Shown here: one piece after another, positions 1-10,644 of the stretch | Layout: every line of letters begins with the position of its first letter | Numbering within the stretch: position 1 is the first letter of the stretch | DNA from: Vitrella brassicaformis | Lineage: Eukaryota > Sar > Vitrellaceae | DNA: 64,000 nt | Assembly: GCA_001179505.1 (NCBI GenBank) | Contig: CDMY01000738.1 | Coordinates: 39,866-103,865 of the forward strand | Direction: 5' to 3' | Translations under genes and position numbers: made by a program | Notes under the pieces: generated by a model | What the model saw: the letters and a program-made list of their open reading frames with translations, nothing else | Databases searched by the model: none | What the model was told of the DNA's origin: nothing

Positions 1-1469
1 GAACCGCTGCAGGTGGGCGATGACGACGGGATGGGGCGATGGCGTGTCGGCCGGGGGATGGAGGCCAGGGGCATTCTCGACGACCACCTCATCGGCCTTG
101 TCGAATGAGAGTGTGGATGCGATATCGATGGCCGCTGGGCTGGGGTCGCTGTGCGAGTCGGTGAGGCCGTCCTGAGTGAAGATGTACTCCACCGATGTGG
201 CCTGCTGTGCCAGCTGCTGCATCATGGTCTTGAGTGGGGGTGAGGGGCGGGTGGGGAAGTCGGGGTGGCAGAAGATGGAGAGGTCGAAGGTCCAATGGGA
301 GGCGGTGGTGAGCGTCAGTGGGGCGTCCGGTCGGCAGCACTTGGTGACCAGTCGGTCCAGGGCCAGCAATGTGGGCAACTTGCGGCTGATGGCGTAGCGG
401 GCAGAAAAGTGGACGTGCAGCTGCTTGAGAGAACGCCGGCAGCCCCGCGCAACGAGCACTTCCTGAAGACGACAACACACAAATATGGGACATCATGAGC
501 CAACCCCACGGGCGCTGCTGTCCTGCCCTTTGTGTTCACCTGTAGCCGCTCGACGCCCGCCGGATCGCTGGTACCTTCGACCACGATGGTGCCGATGCGC
601 TCCAGCTGGGCGAGTGGCCCTCCCTGCCGCCCAGCAGGCGCCACAGGGATGTGCTCAAACACACTCGACCACTCCCCACCGTCAAAGCTGCCGTCGACCT
701 GCCGCAACGAGCGGGACGAGCCGATGTACTGGCCCAGTCTGCCAGGGCGCCACCCCTCCTGCCGCACGGTGGCGAGTGAGGGCATCAGCCAGCCCCGGTC
801 GACCAGCTGCCGATGGTCGTATGTCAGGCGGCGATGGTCTCGAGTGCGTCGAGGGTCGGGGGCGGGTCGAGAGGGGCGGGGAGGGGAGGATTTGTCTGTG
901 TGATGCTCTGCCTCGCCGGGCCGGTCAGCCGAACGCCTCCCTCGATGGCGATGGTCTGCAGCGTCCCTCCGTTGAGGTTGGCTGCCCGTCGGCCGGCGAT
1001 GTGGCCCTCGATGATGGCCACAAAGACGTGGAAACACCAACAAGGGAAGCCGAGAGGGTATTGGAGAGTGATGGACGTGAGCTGTCTGAGGTATGTGGCC
1101 CATTCCCTGACGAGGTCGATGGTGGTCCTCTGCCAAAACAACCGCTGGTCTTCGTCGGCCGCGCTGATTGTGAGGTGGTGCTGTTTGCGGGCCGCGTGTT
1201 GCCATGTGAGTGGCGGCAGCTGCAGCTGGATGAGCAGATGGATGGGCAGGAAGGCCATGACGATGCTAAGGATACCGGGCTGCACACAACCAGACAGCAC
1301 ACGGCGCGACATGTGGGTATCCATCAGTGGATGCCCTCAGTGCGTGTGGTTGGCTCACAGGTGCGTTCCCCCAGAAGCGTCTTTCCCTCTCAGCCCGACG
1401 CTGCCGCTCCTCATCGCTCTCACCACCAGCATCGTCACCGGGCTGAGCATTAGAGGAAGAGGCCACCAT
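1..1469 (-). CDS. Unknown lineage-specific protein, partial at the window edge, with one apparent frame break
   Basis: No function is recognised. The start is ATG at 1469 (MVASSSNAQPGDDAGG), giving an acidic, arginine-rich first exon to about 1363. An intron ends in TTGTGTGCAG, then exon 2 runs about 1272-830, exon 3 about 835-541 and exon 4 462-1, still open at the window edge. The family call rests on resemblance to the minus-strand gene at 5257-7993: EGHIAGRRAA matches EGHASGRAAI, and VLVARGCRRSLKQL matches VMVARGAKRSIREL, in the same order. Exon 2 ends in a stop (LETIAA*), while exon 3 (LTYDHRQLVDRGWLMPSL) reads in the next frame with no convincing intron between them. That is either a sequence error or a disabling mutation. 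The paralogue starts with a coiled coil and an F-box-like segment; neither is obvious here. Confidence 0.55.
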
Positions 1470-2259
1470 TGTGGTGGGTGAAGCAACCTGCTACAAATAC
1501 CCAACGCACACAAACACGGCCGACATCCGTCTGGTGAAATGCGCCATTCATTGCCAGCGAGGCTGTGATGCGCCTCACCTGTCTATCGTCCACAATGATG
1601 GCTCTTGATCTGATTCAGTGGGTGCAATGAGAACTCCAATGCCTCCTCTGAGGCCGCTAATTAACCACTGCTCACGGCTCTATGACGTCCCTCGCTGACG
1701 GACAAACACACACAGCACATGAGTGCGGCACCGATGTGAATTCGCCTTCTCTCTGCCCCTCCGCGCACCTCAGGATGGACAGACGCGACGATTCTTCTCA
1801 GTCAACTCATCGATCTGGGGCGAAGCAAGCACAATACGGCGCCTCGGCCGCCCCTCGATGCTGCACAAGGGTGCTCGCCTCCCCTCCCTCCCCTTTCCGA
1901 TCTGCGAGCTCGCACACCAATGGTGTCCTTCCTCTTCTGATGAGATCTCAGCGTGTCATCCTCCCGCCCCTCTCGGCAGGCTGAGCCCCGTTCAGCCCTC
2001 CCCCTCGACAATTGCCCCTCGACGACATCGATGCCATTCGCCCAGCGGCATCAGCAAGAGCAGCTATGCCATCGAGATCTGTCACGCATTCATGTGCCGG
2101 ACTCGACGACACCTGACCGGCCGATTCAATCAGCCGTCAGGTCGGTATGTCGGCTGCCTTCCACAAGCAAAGCACTTCATGAATGCGTCATCCACACTGT
2201 CAGCGGTTGTGTGTGCTCTTTCCTGTCTGTGTCTGTCTGCAGTTACTCTTGCGTCAGCG
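1470..2259. other. Intergenic, divergent 5' region
   Basis: This region lies between the start of the minus-strand gene (1469) and the plus-strand gene at 2260. It has no recognised gene. It holds an open but low-complexity plus frame that continues into the 2260 gene and looks like chance. The last 80 bases (ATGAATGCG near 2179, then GT...CTGCAG before TTACTCTTG) are repeated upstream of the 8498 copy, which suggests a 5' leader with a small intron. Confidence 0.4.
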
Positions 2260-4040
2260 ATGACTCAGCCTCGGCCCCGCAGCAGGAGCAGCGACCTGGA
2301 CTCGCCCGTCGTCAACGGCGAGGCGGTCCGCTGCATCTTCGGTGACTCGCGAGTTCGGCTGCTCAAGGTCAAGGACGTCGGTAGCCTCAGAGTGGCGGCC
2401 CGCCACCACAGCCTCGTCGACTTCCCTCCCAATGCACTCCGCGCACGCCTCACCCACTCGCTGCATCGAATTCGGCTCGCCGACGGCTCACGGCTCAGCA
2501 CAGTGCTGGCCTTCGACACCCAGACAGTGTCAGAGCCACGGGTGCTGCTGGCGGCCGTGTGGCTGGTGGAGGAGCAGAAGTGGGACGAGATCGTCGACGT
2601 ATCGCGGCTGGCGGCGCACTGCGGCCGCTGCATTCTGCCGGTGCGGCTGACTGCTGACGACATTAACAGACACGCCAACAAGACGGTGAGACGCACACAC
2701 AGGGGCGGGAGGGCAGAGGAAAGGGCCTTGTTCATTCTTCTCTCTCTATGTGGTCGTGCGGGTGTATGCGTCGCTTCCCCGTGTGTTGGCTCAGCTCAAG
2801 ATGGTCAGCCCTCACATCCACTTCGGCGACGCCGTGACCTTCCAGCTGTTCCAGCACGGCGGCAGAGTGCGGGCCATCATGGACGAGGACGGCTTCGAGC
2901 TGACCATCGACCCGCCCCTCCGTCCCAACCACCTCTACCAGCAGCACCGACAGCCACATGACCCACCCGTCCGGAGCAGGATTGGATATTCGCCGCCCAC
3001 GGGGCCGCCGCACACGGGCTGGGTGCACCCGGGTGCTCGTGACCACGCGTCCATATCGTCGTTCGTCAAGACAACCGTCATCAACCACTTCTCGCGGACT
3101 CAGCAGCACAAAAGCACTGGCGGCCTCATCGACAGGTCAGGCGGCGCATCATTCTGTGTCGGCACTGTGACGACACACACGAGTGTATGCCTTGTGTGTG
3201 TGTCAGGCATGTCGACACCCACCGGCTGCACACCATCATTACACAGTCCCCACACACACCAGTGGAGGGATGCACTACAAGTGCATCGGACCACTTCGCT
3301 GCCGGCTACACTTACCGTCGGTATCTCGTGCTCACCGACGCCGGCCACCCCTTCGTCGCATGGATTGAGATCTGGGAGAACCCCTTCGACGGTCAGCCCA
3401 GCCCGGCACAGCGAGGGGGAGGAGGGTGACAAACCCAAGGAGGCACATAGTCTCATCTACTGTCCACTGGTGTCCTCCCCTGTCCTTCATTTACAGGGGA
3501 TGTCCGCATCCACACGACCGAGTCGGCTGTGTCTGGTGTGCGTGGTGCCTTCAAGGACCGCTTCCTTCAGACCACTCGGCTAGCGCGGGCGGTGCTGGGG
3601 GCCGTCATCTCAACCAGGATCGTCGACCGATTAGGCATATGACTGAGGTATGCATCAAACACGACTGACACGAGCAGAAGATGTCCATACAGACGAAAAG
3701 TTAACAACGGTGTCTATCTTTCCGTGTGTGTGTCAGGTTGTGCGGTGGCGATTGACATTGGGAAGAGCACTGCCGGCCGCATAGGCGGCTGCAATGGTGC
3801 ACACACATCGTCGGGTTTTCCTATTGTTCACTCTCTGTCCATCTGCCGGCTGCTTGCTTCGCTCCCAGCATCTGCCACCTGCATCGAGTCTGTGTCGCTG
3901 CCGGCGACCAAGATCCCAGCCCATCTTTCAGTGGGCGTGGCGCTGCTGGGGATGAGCCGTCTTTTGTTCTGTACTGCCTTCTCTTCCGAGCCGCTCTCGG
4001 GCTGGGGCTTGCTTGCGAGACTTTTCGACGGTCGTCAACG
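2165..4040. repeat. Tandem-type segmental duplication, copy 1
   Basis: From about 2165 (CTTCCACAAGCAAAGCACTTC) to about 4040 the sequence aligns in order with 8395-10030, covering the leader, all four exons, the introns and a 3' stretch reading SGCAVAIDIGKSTAGRIGGC (copy 2: SGCAVLIDIGRSTAGRIAGC). Both copies are on the plus strand, with an unrelated minus-strand gene between them. Confidence 0.8.
2260..3642 (+). CDS. Unknown protein, copy 1 of a duplicated pair
   Basis: No known domain is recognised. Start ATG at 2260 (MTQPRPRSRSSDLDSP). Exon 1 runs to about 2685 and encodes EAVRCIFGDSRVRLLKVKD and WLVEEQKWDEIVDVSRL, the latter resembling the C-terminal part of a BTB/POZ-like or MATH-like fold (weak guess). 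Exon 2 (VYASLPRVLAQLKMVSPHIH) runs about 2760-3136, exon 3 (HVDTHRLHTIITQSPHTPVE) about 3208-3393, and exon 4 (DVRIHTTESAVSGVRGAFKD) about 3498 to TGA at 3640-3642. The gene at 8498-9835 encodes a clearly related protein exon for exon. The expected splice acceptor of exon 2 reads GTGCGG here instead of GCGTAG in copy 2. An alternative acceptor 33 bases downstream (GGCTCAG before CTCAAG) keeps frame. The predicted protein is soluble, with no signal peptide or TM segment. Confidence 0.6.
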
Positions 4041-5256
4041 TCTGAGTGTGTGTTGATGAGTGACTCGTTAGCTGTACAGATTGACGGACGGACGGGGGCT
4101 GCCTGATGCTGACGTGTGAATCGATGTTGGCAGGGAGGGAATGTCGAATGACTGTCGATACACTTAGTCAGGTCAGCCAAGAGGTATCGATCACTTGGTC
4201 AGGCACTGAATGAACACCGGCACCCATACACACAAGACAGACAGACAGAGACACTTGCCTACATGCACCCACAGCTGCCCACACCGCATACCACATAGTC
4301 TCGCGCACAAACCAAATAAGAAACACTCTGGAAGTTCCCTGCACGGACATCCCTATCTGCTTTTCGTCGTATCGTGTGACGTCAAATGCTTGATCAAGCA
4401 GACTGACACGGGTGCACACACGGCGTTACTCTCTGTTTGGGGCTAGTTTGGGTGGCTGCACAGGCCGAGTCAAAATGAGCAGGCGATTGTCTTGATCGAG
4501 TCATACCATTCATCACAAACACACACACAGACACACACGCCGCCATCGGCTGAATCAGACAGCGCGACCTCCCTAAATCATCCATCGCCAACACGCATAC
4601 CTGGCGATCCATCCGCCTGTCATTCCACTAAGAGCTGCACACATGAGATGAGTGAGTCTTGTCTTTCGCTCGATCATCCCCGCCGCTGCCTCTCTCGCCT
4701 GTCTGCCCAGCTCTTTGTCGGTGACCCGGCTGTGTGAGTGCGAGGGACGGAGGGAGGGAGGGAGGGGGGGAGGGAGGGAGGAAGGGGGGCAGAAGACCCA
4801 CACAGGCAGCCAAAAGTGGAACGCACGGGTGGATGGATTAATGGATGGGTTCGTGGCCGATACGATCTGGTCATCATATCGAATCAACTAAGTGGGTCAT
4901 GCAGAGATACACACCCACATGGACACTCACATGCATGAGTGAGCTCTACACATCTATTCCATCCATGCCTCCATCCATCCATCCATCCATCCATCGTCCA
5001 CCCGCACAGCCGAGCTACATCGGCCGCACCCCCAGCCACACTCACGTATCTGACATACACAACACACAACAGAGAGACAGGGAGGGGATGCGCGCGTATA
5101 GATCGGTCGGTGAGGCTGGCTGGCTGTCTGAGTGGGTCCAGCTGGGGATGGTCTGCCTGTCTCTCACCTGGTGTGCGGCGCTCGACAGACAGGGTTCTGA
5201 CGAGCATGCTGACCTTGCACAGACCGGTGCCGACCAGCTGCGCCAGGAAAGGCTGC
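3643..5256. other. Intergenic, low-complexity
   Basis: About 3643-4040 is the duplicated 3' flank shared with 9836-10030. The rest carries simple repeats: CACACA near 4515-4540, a GGGA/GGAG run at 4745-4790, and CATC units at 4957-4995. No convincing gene was found. Two convergent transcripts should end here. Confidence 0.5.
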
Positions 5257-7993
5257 TCAACGCGACGAGGCGACCCAAAAGTCATCTTGATCTGAGTACT
5301 CTTGTGGCCCTGCCGACCAGAGAGGCGCAAAGCAGATTGCCCAGCAGCCATCTGTCTGTCTGTCTGTCTCTCTGTCTGTCTGTCTGTCTGTGACTTTTTC
5401 GTTGAATGTGGTCACCATGTCCATCACGCGGTTGTAGAATGTCTCGAGCTGGTCATCCGCCAACTTGTCTGAAACAGCAAACGAACAGAGCACCGACACG
5501 GCGATTAGCTCCCACTGATTCCCGTCCCCCCCTCCTTACCCCCCACATCAACATCAACATGCACTTCCTCGATCGGCGGCAGCTTCGTGGTGTCCTGGTC
5601 CCACAGACAGGGGCTGCCGTCATGGTGGATGGGTGTGTTAGCCGACAGGCTGAGACCCAGATACGACAGGCTCCTCTCCCCCCGCCCCCTGGTCACCCGC
5701 GCCGTCTGCAGCCCCTCCAGGAAGCGCCACAATTGACCAAGGGGTGCGGTCAGGGTCTCACCCCACCAGTGTGATACGACGATACGCGCCAGGCTGGGCA
5801 TGTTGGAGGCGATCTCCACTGCGCGCTGAATATTGGCGTTGCTGGCCAGTGCCTTGTGCTGCAGCTCCAGGGTGTGGGCGGCGGCGAATGCGTCGTCCCT
5901 GATGGCGGCGGGGGTGGTCTCGTCATCATCGTCATCAGGGTCGACCTTGGCGAAGTCGACGCCGTAAGTCACGGTGCCGGCAGTCTTGGCGAAGCTGCCG
6001 ATGAGCTTCTGGGCAGAAGCGGTGCCGCTCCTGCTGCTGAGCGAGAGGAGCTCCGCGTCAATGCGTCCATATGTGCCGTCGTCGGTGAGTGCGAAGACCT
6101 CCTCCCAGCCTACCTCGGGAGCCGCAACGGCCTCACTGATAGCACACGAAGCACAGACATGTGTTGCGCTGTCCGTCATCATGCTCTCTCTTTCTGCATC
6201 CTTACATGAAGCGGGCAGCGCTCTCCGACCACACCACAGTATCGTGATCATCATTCATGTCCCTCACGGTGATCTTGAGCTCACGAATGGACCGCTTCGC
6301 GCCCCTCGCCACCATCACCTCACGCAGCCTGTCGACCCCGCTCCTGTCAGTATCCACCTCATCCATAGATACACCTCGGAGTGTGTGCAGCGCCGCCAGC
6401 GACTTGCCGTCGGCAGGCAGCGCACTCAGCAGATCGGCCGTGGCGGCGAAGTAGATATGCTTGAGGTCCAGCACCTCAATAGCCTCACAGCCGCCAACCC
6501 ATGCCTTCAGGCCGTCCATCTCGTGAAACCATGACGGATCCAAATAGGTCCCGACGATGAGCGTCGTGACGGCAGGGGTGCGCCACTGGCGGCCCACGCG
6601 AGCAGACCTGCAATCGCTGGGGATGTTGTCGACCGTCTTGAGTGCCGGGAGGTGGATGGGGGCGGTGGGTGCAGGGGGCAGAGCAGACCCGGGGGGAGGG
6701 GAGGGGATGCGAATGCTGTTGTCGAGGGTGACGCTCTCGAACGACAGCACCTCCAATGTGCCGTCACCAGCCGACTTGCCGCTGTCATCAGTTTGCCTTG
6801 ACGAAGCAGCAGCTGCCGCAGCTGTCTCCTCCCCTCCCTCCCTCTTCCGCCGCTTCTGTTTGGCTGCGATGGCCGCTCGGCCGCTGGCGTGGCCTTCTAC
6901 CAGCGCATTCCACGTCCCCAGACACCAATCCACCTCGCAATCCTCGGGGTAGCGGTGCTTGATCTCTCTGATGTTGGTCGCCCTCTGCCCCCACCTCTTG
7001 CGCCACGGCCAGTGGCATGGCCGCCGACATACGCCTGGCCTTGTCGTCCTCACAGTCGATGACCGGGTTGGTGTAGCTGGCGGCCGACTGGGTGAAGAGG
7101 CGCGTGCCGAGACGCTGTCGGTAGGGCGTCAGCTCCCAGGGCTGCAGGTGGCCGAACACGTTGGAGAGCTCATCACGCGACAGACGGCGACGGGCCTGGG
7201 GGCAAAGAGAGAAGGCGTTAATACGTTAAGGTCGGTTTGATGTATCAGGGCTATCATGGTGTCATTCTCACCGGTCCTTCGTAGACGGAAGGTGGGATGC
7301 TGCTCCGATGCACCAGACGATACGATGGTCGCCGCACCTGTGACCAGCACATGCGATGGACTGGACACGATGCTCTCGTCTGAATCTTTTGAGTACATGA
7401 TGTGTACCTGTGGCTGTCGGTCGGTCTCTGCAGCTGCCGAGCTATTGGCTGGTGGCGGCGTGGGGGCGGCCGCCAGAGCATCCATGGCTCCCGAGAGGCC
7501 CGACTCGACAGACGACAGCTGAGTGAGGGCGGCGTTGACAAAGGACTCCAGAAAGGACAGCTGAGTGTGCACCAGCAGCGACTCATGGGACGATGCCTAC
7601 GACCGAAGCGCACCAAACCATGTGCCATGACCTGCTGCCCACTGCGGACTCTGCGTGTACCTCGGCAGGGTGATTGGCAGGGTCCAGCTGATTGATCTCC
7701 GATAGACGAGCACCAACCTGATGCAGCCACCGAGAGATCAAGGGAAAGAACCATCAACACAGCGAAAGAGAGTGTGGCGTTGGGCCTGTCAGGGACATCA
7801 ATCATATCATACCTTCGAGTGGAGCTGCCGCAGCTGGTCCAGGCCCTGCTCCACACGCGCCGCGTGCTCTTTCAACTAAACACAGCACACAGCACACAAC
7901 ACAGAGCACACAACATGACACAAGAGCCGTTGGATGGGAGGTGCTGGCTTGTCTTGTTCGTCAGTCCGCCATTCACCTGAGCTACATCCATGG
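5257..7993 (-). CDS. Unknown protein with N-terminal coiled coil and F-box-like segment
   Basis: Start ATG at 7993 begins a five-codon exon (MDVAQ). It is followed by small exons encoding a heptad-like coiled coil: LKEHAARVEQGLDQLRQLHS at about 7880-7815, then VGARLSEINQLDPA, then ASSHESLLVHTQLSFLESF. Next is LSRDELSNVFGHLQPWEL, which resembles the first helix of an F-box. A large exon (about 7010-6205) contains a Pro/Ala-rich linker, TPAVTTLIVGTYLD, LKAWVGGCEAIEVLDLKH and VARGAKRSIREL, consistent with degenerate leucine-rich structure, though that is a guess. The last exons encode EVGWEEVFALTDDGTYG, an aspartate run (VDPDDDDDE) and DKLADDQLETFYNRV, ending at TGA 5257. A CAGA microsatellite is read as QTDRQTDRE near the C-terminus, so the true end may differ. 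Between RRMSAAMPLAVAQEVG and RKRWGQRATNIREIKH the frame changes near 7010 without a credible intron. It is paralogous to the gene at 1-1469. Confidence 0.6.
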
Positions 7994-8497
7994 CGCCGAT
8001 CACTTGTTGCTATCAATGGTCCGCATGAACGGCGAACAAGCCTGCAATCATCCAGAACAGAGAGAGCCAGATCAGATCAGACCGGCGGAAAGTATTGTGA
8101 AAGCGCCGTTTCTCGGTCTGAATTCTCATTTCTATGCTCGTGTGTCGCCATCTCCCTGTGAGCCCTCGACTCGAGCCCTCCCGCGCCATGCGCTCACCTG
8201 GTCAGTAGCCACGGCAAATCGCTCCTCGTGTGCTGGCGATGGAAAGCCAGCCACAAAGGGGACCCCAAACAGCAAAACAGCAGAAATTGATGAAATGGAT
8301 AATCTATAGGGTTTTCTGGGGTTGCAGGGTATGAACCCAGCACTCCTTTCCCGAGAAAGGCTAAGTTGCTTCATTGCGTCAGATCGGTAGGTGGGCTGCC
8401 TTCTCACAAGCAAAGCAATTCATGAATGCGCCATCCACACTGTCAGCGGTTGTGTGTGTGCTCTTTCTTGTTTTGTCTGCAGTTACTCTTGTCCGCC
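7994..8497. other. Divergent 5' region between two accessory genes
   Basis: No gene is seen here. It holds the 30-base motif at 8309-8338 and, from about 8395, the start of the duplicated block. The stretch must contain the 5' ends of the minus-strand gene at 7993 and the plus-strand gene at 8498. Confidence 0.4.
8309..8338 (+). promoter_or_regulatory. 30-base hairpin-capable motif, also found at 55406-55435
   Basis: The core TGGGGTTGCAGGGTATGAA is flanked by GGGTT and AACCC, which can pair. An almost identical 30-mer lies on the minus strand upstream of the LRR receptor. In both places it lies 5' of a start codon in the same sense orientation (160 and 74 bases before ATG). Function is unknown. 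It contains TTGCAG and could equally be a 5'-leader splice acceptor or the end of a mobile element. Confidence 0.35.
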
Positions 8498-10030
8498 ATG
8501 ACTCAGCCTCGGCCCAGCAGCAGGAGCAGCGACCTGGACTCGCCCGTCATCAACGGCGAGGCGGTCCGCTGCATCTTCGGTGACTCGCGAGTTCGGCTGC
8601 TCACGGTCAAAGACGTCGGCAGCCTCAGAGTGGCGGCCCGCCACCACAGCCTCGTCGACTTCCCTCCCAATGCCCTCCGCACCCGACTCACCCACTCGCT
8701 GCATCAAATTCGGCTCGCCGACGGCACACGGCTCAACACCGTGCTGGTCTTCGACGCCCAGACGGTGTCTGAGCCACGTGTGCTGCTGGCGGCCATGTGG
8801 CTGGTGGAGGAGCAGACGTGGGACGTGGTCGCCGACATACTGCGGCTGGCAGCGCAGTGCGGCCGCTGCACGCTGCCGGTGCGGCTGACTGCTGACGATA
8901 TCAACAGAATCGCTAACAAGACGGTAAGATACACACACACAGGGGCAGGAGGGCAAAGAGAGGACCTCCTCCATCCTTCTCTCTCTCTCTCTCTCTCTCT
9001 TTTGTATGTGTGGCGCGTAGGTGTATTTGGCCGCTCCCCGTGTGTTGGCTCAGCTCAAGATGGTCGGCCCCCACATCCACTTCCGCGACGGCGTGACCTT
9101 CCAGCTGTTCGACCATGGCAACACACTGCGGGCCGTCAAGGACGAAGACGGCTTCGAGATCGATATCCCCCCGCCCCTCCCTCCCAGCCACCCTCTTTAC
9201 CAGCAGCACCGACAGCAGCATGACCCGCCCGTCCGCACCAGGATCGACTATTTTGCGCCTCTGGGCTGGCGGTCGCTGACTGTCCCTTGGGACTACTCAT
9301 CTGTGTCGTCGTCTGTCAAGAGCATCGTCATCAACCACTTCTGGTGGACTCACTAGATTAACTCCACTGCCCGTATGATCGACAGGTGTGGCGGGGCGTC
9401 ACTCTTTGCGGGCATTCCGACGTCACACGAGTGTATGTTATGTGTGTGTGTCAGAGATGTCGACAACAACCGGCTGGACACTCTGCTGACACAGTTCTCC
9501 TACACACCAGTGGAGGGATGCACCACCACCGCAACATACCGCTCCACTGCCGGCTTCCCTCGGCGTCGCCTCGTCCTGACCCGTGCCAGCCACCCCTTCG
9601 TGGCGTGGATCGCCGTCACGCACCTGCTGGGCGACAACGGTTAGCCCAGCCCGGCACAGCTAGGGGGAGGAAATGTGCTCCCTGTCGTTCCTTTGCAGTG
9701 CATGTTGAGGTCTTCACCACCGAGTCGGCTGTGTCTGGTGTGGGTGGCGCCTTCAAGGACCGCTTCCCTCACACCACTCGGCTGGCGCGGGCGGTGCTGG
9801 GGGCCGTCATCTCGGCCATGATCTTCGACCGATAGACAGCTGAGGCATGTCTGCACCAAACACGACTGACACGAGCAGATGATGTCCGAAAACAACGGTG
9901 TCTGTCTTTCCGTGTGGGCGTCAGGTTGTGCGGTGTTGATTGACATTGGGAGGAGCACTGCCGGCCGCATAGCTGGCTGCAATGGTGCACACACAGCGTG
10001 GGGTTTTGCGATTGGGCAGTGTCTGTCCAT
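8395..10030. repeat. Tandem-type segmental duplication, copy 2
   Basis: This is the second copy of the block at 2165-4040. It covers the leader, the four-exon gene and the 3' flank. Intron lengths and simple repeats have diverged, for example a (CT)n tract at 8980-9000 that is shorter in copy 1. Exons are more similar than introns. Confidence 0.8.
8498..9835 (+). CDS. Unknown protein, copy 2 of the duplicated pair, with an internal stop
   Basis: Start ATG at 8498 (MTQPRPSSRSSDLDSP). Exon 1 ends at NRIANKT near 8921, and exon 2 begins after a clean GCGTAG acceptor at about 9021 (VYLAAPRVLAQLKMVGPHIH). Exon 2 reads into an in-frame TAG at 9354-9356 (NHFWWTH*). Copy 1 instead continues for about ten codons (QQHKSTGGLIDR) to its donor. 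The downstream exons are still recognisable: LDTLLTQFSYTPVEGCTTTA near 9475 and EVFTTESAVSGVGGAFKD near 9710, ending at TAG 9833-9835. Either the protein is truncated after exon 2, or splicing removes the stop. Exon 1 is highly conserved between copies, so selection may still act on the N-terminal part. Function is unknown. Confidence 0.55.
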
Positions 10031-10644
10031 CTGCCTGTCAACACGCTACTCTTCCATGTATATAGCTATCAGTGGCTGGCTGACATGTCTGTCTGTCTGT
10101 CTGTCTGTTTTGCCTCTCTCTCACCATGCCATCTCCCTGTGTGTACTGAATGACTGACTGCATCGGTCGGCTGGGTGATTGGTGCTTTTGTCGGTGTGTG
10201 CTGCACGTGATGGCTGGTGACATACTGACATCTCTCTCTCTCTCTCTCTCTGTCTGTCCGTACACACATCTATGTGTTCATCCACACACATGACGATCGA
10301 TGCACCGCACCACATTACCTCTGCATTCATCCGTCCGTCTGTGATGCATTGCTTGCTCCATACACACGAACATACAAGCATAGCGGTGTGTGTTTCACAC
10401 CCACCCGTTGCCCAGCCACTTGCACATCATCACACAGACACACAGACACACAGACACACATACAGGCTGCTGCCATGTAGTCAGTCATTTTTGCCTGCTG
10501 GTGGGCCCCCTTCCTGTCTAGACATGTGTGTGTCGTCCTGTTGTGCGCGGCCACTCGGTCGCCAAGGCGGGCACACACATGTGATGCGGTGGGTGGATGT
10601 GCGTGTGTGTGTATGACGGCGGGGTGTGCTGTCTCTTCGATCTT
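9836..10644. other. Intergenic, microsatellite-rich
   Basis: To about 10030 this is the duplicated 3' flank. Beyond that lie simple repeats: CTGT at 10087-10108, (CT)n at 10231-10250 and CACAGA units at 10433-10460. Apparent ORFs on both strands are repeat translations rich in Cys-Val, Thr-His or Asp-Arg-Gln. No gene is supported. Confidence 0.5.

Noticed and set aside
4957-4995. CATC-unit array as a possible CRISPR or telomere-like repeat
   Set aside because: Units of four bases with no spacers. It is an ordinary microsatellite, and CRISPR arrays are not expected in a nuclear genome of this type.
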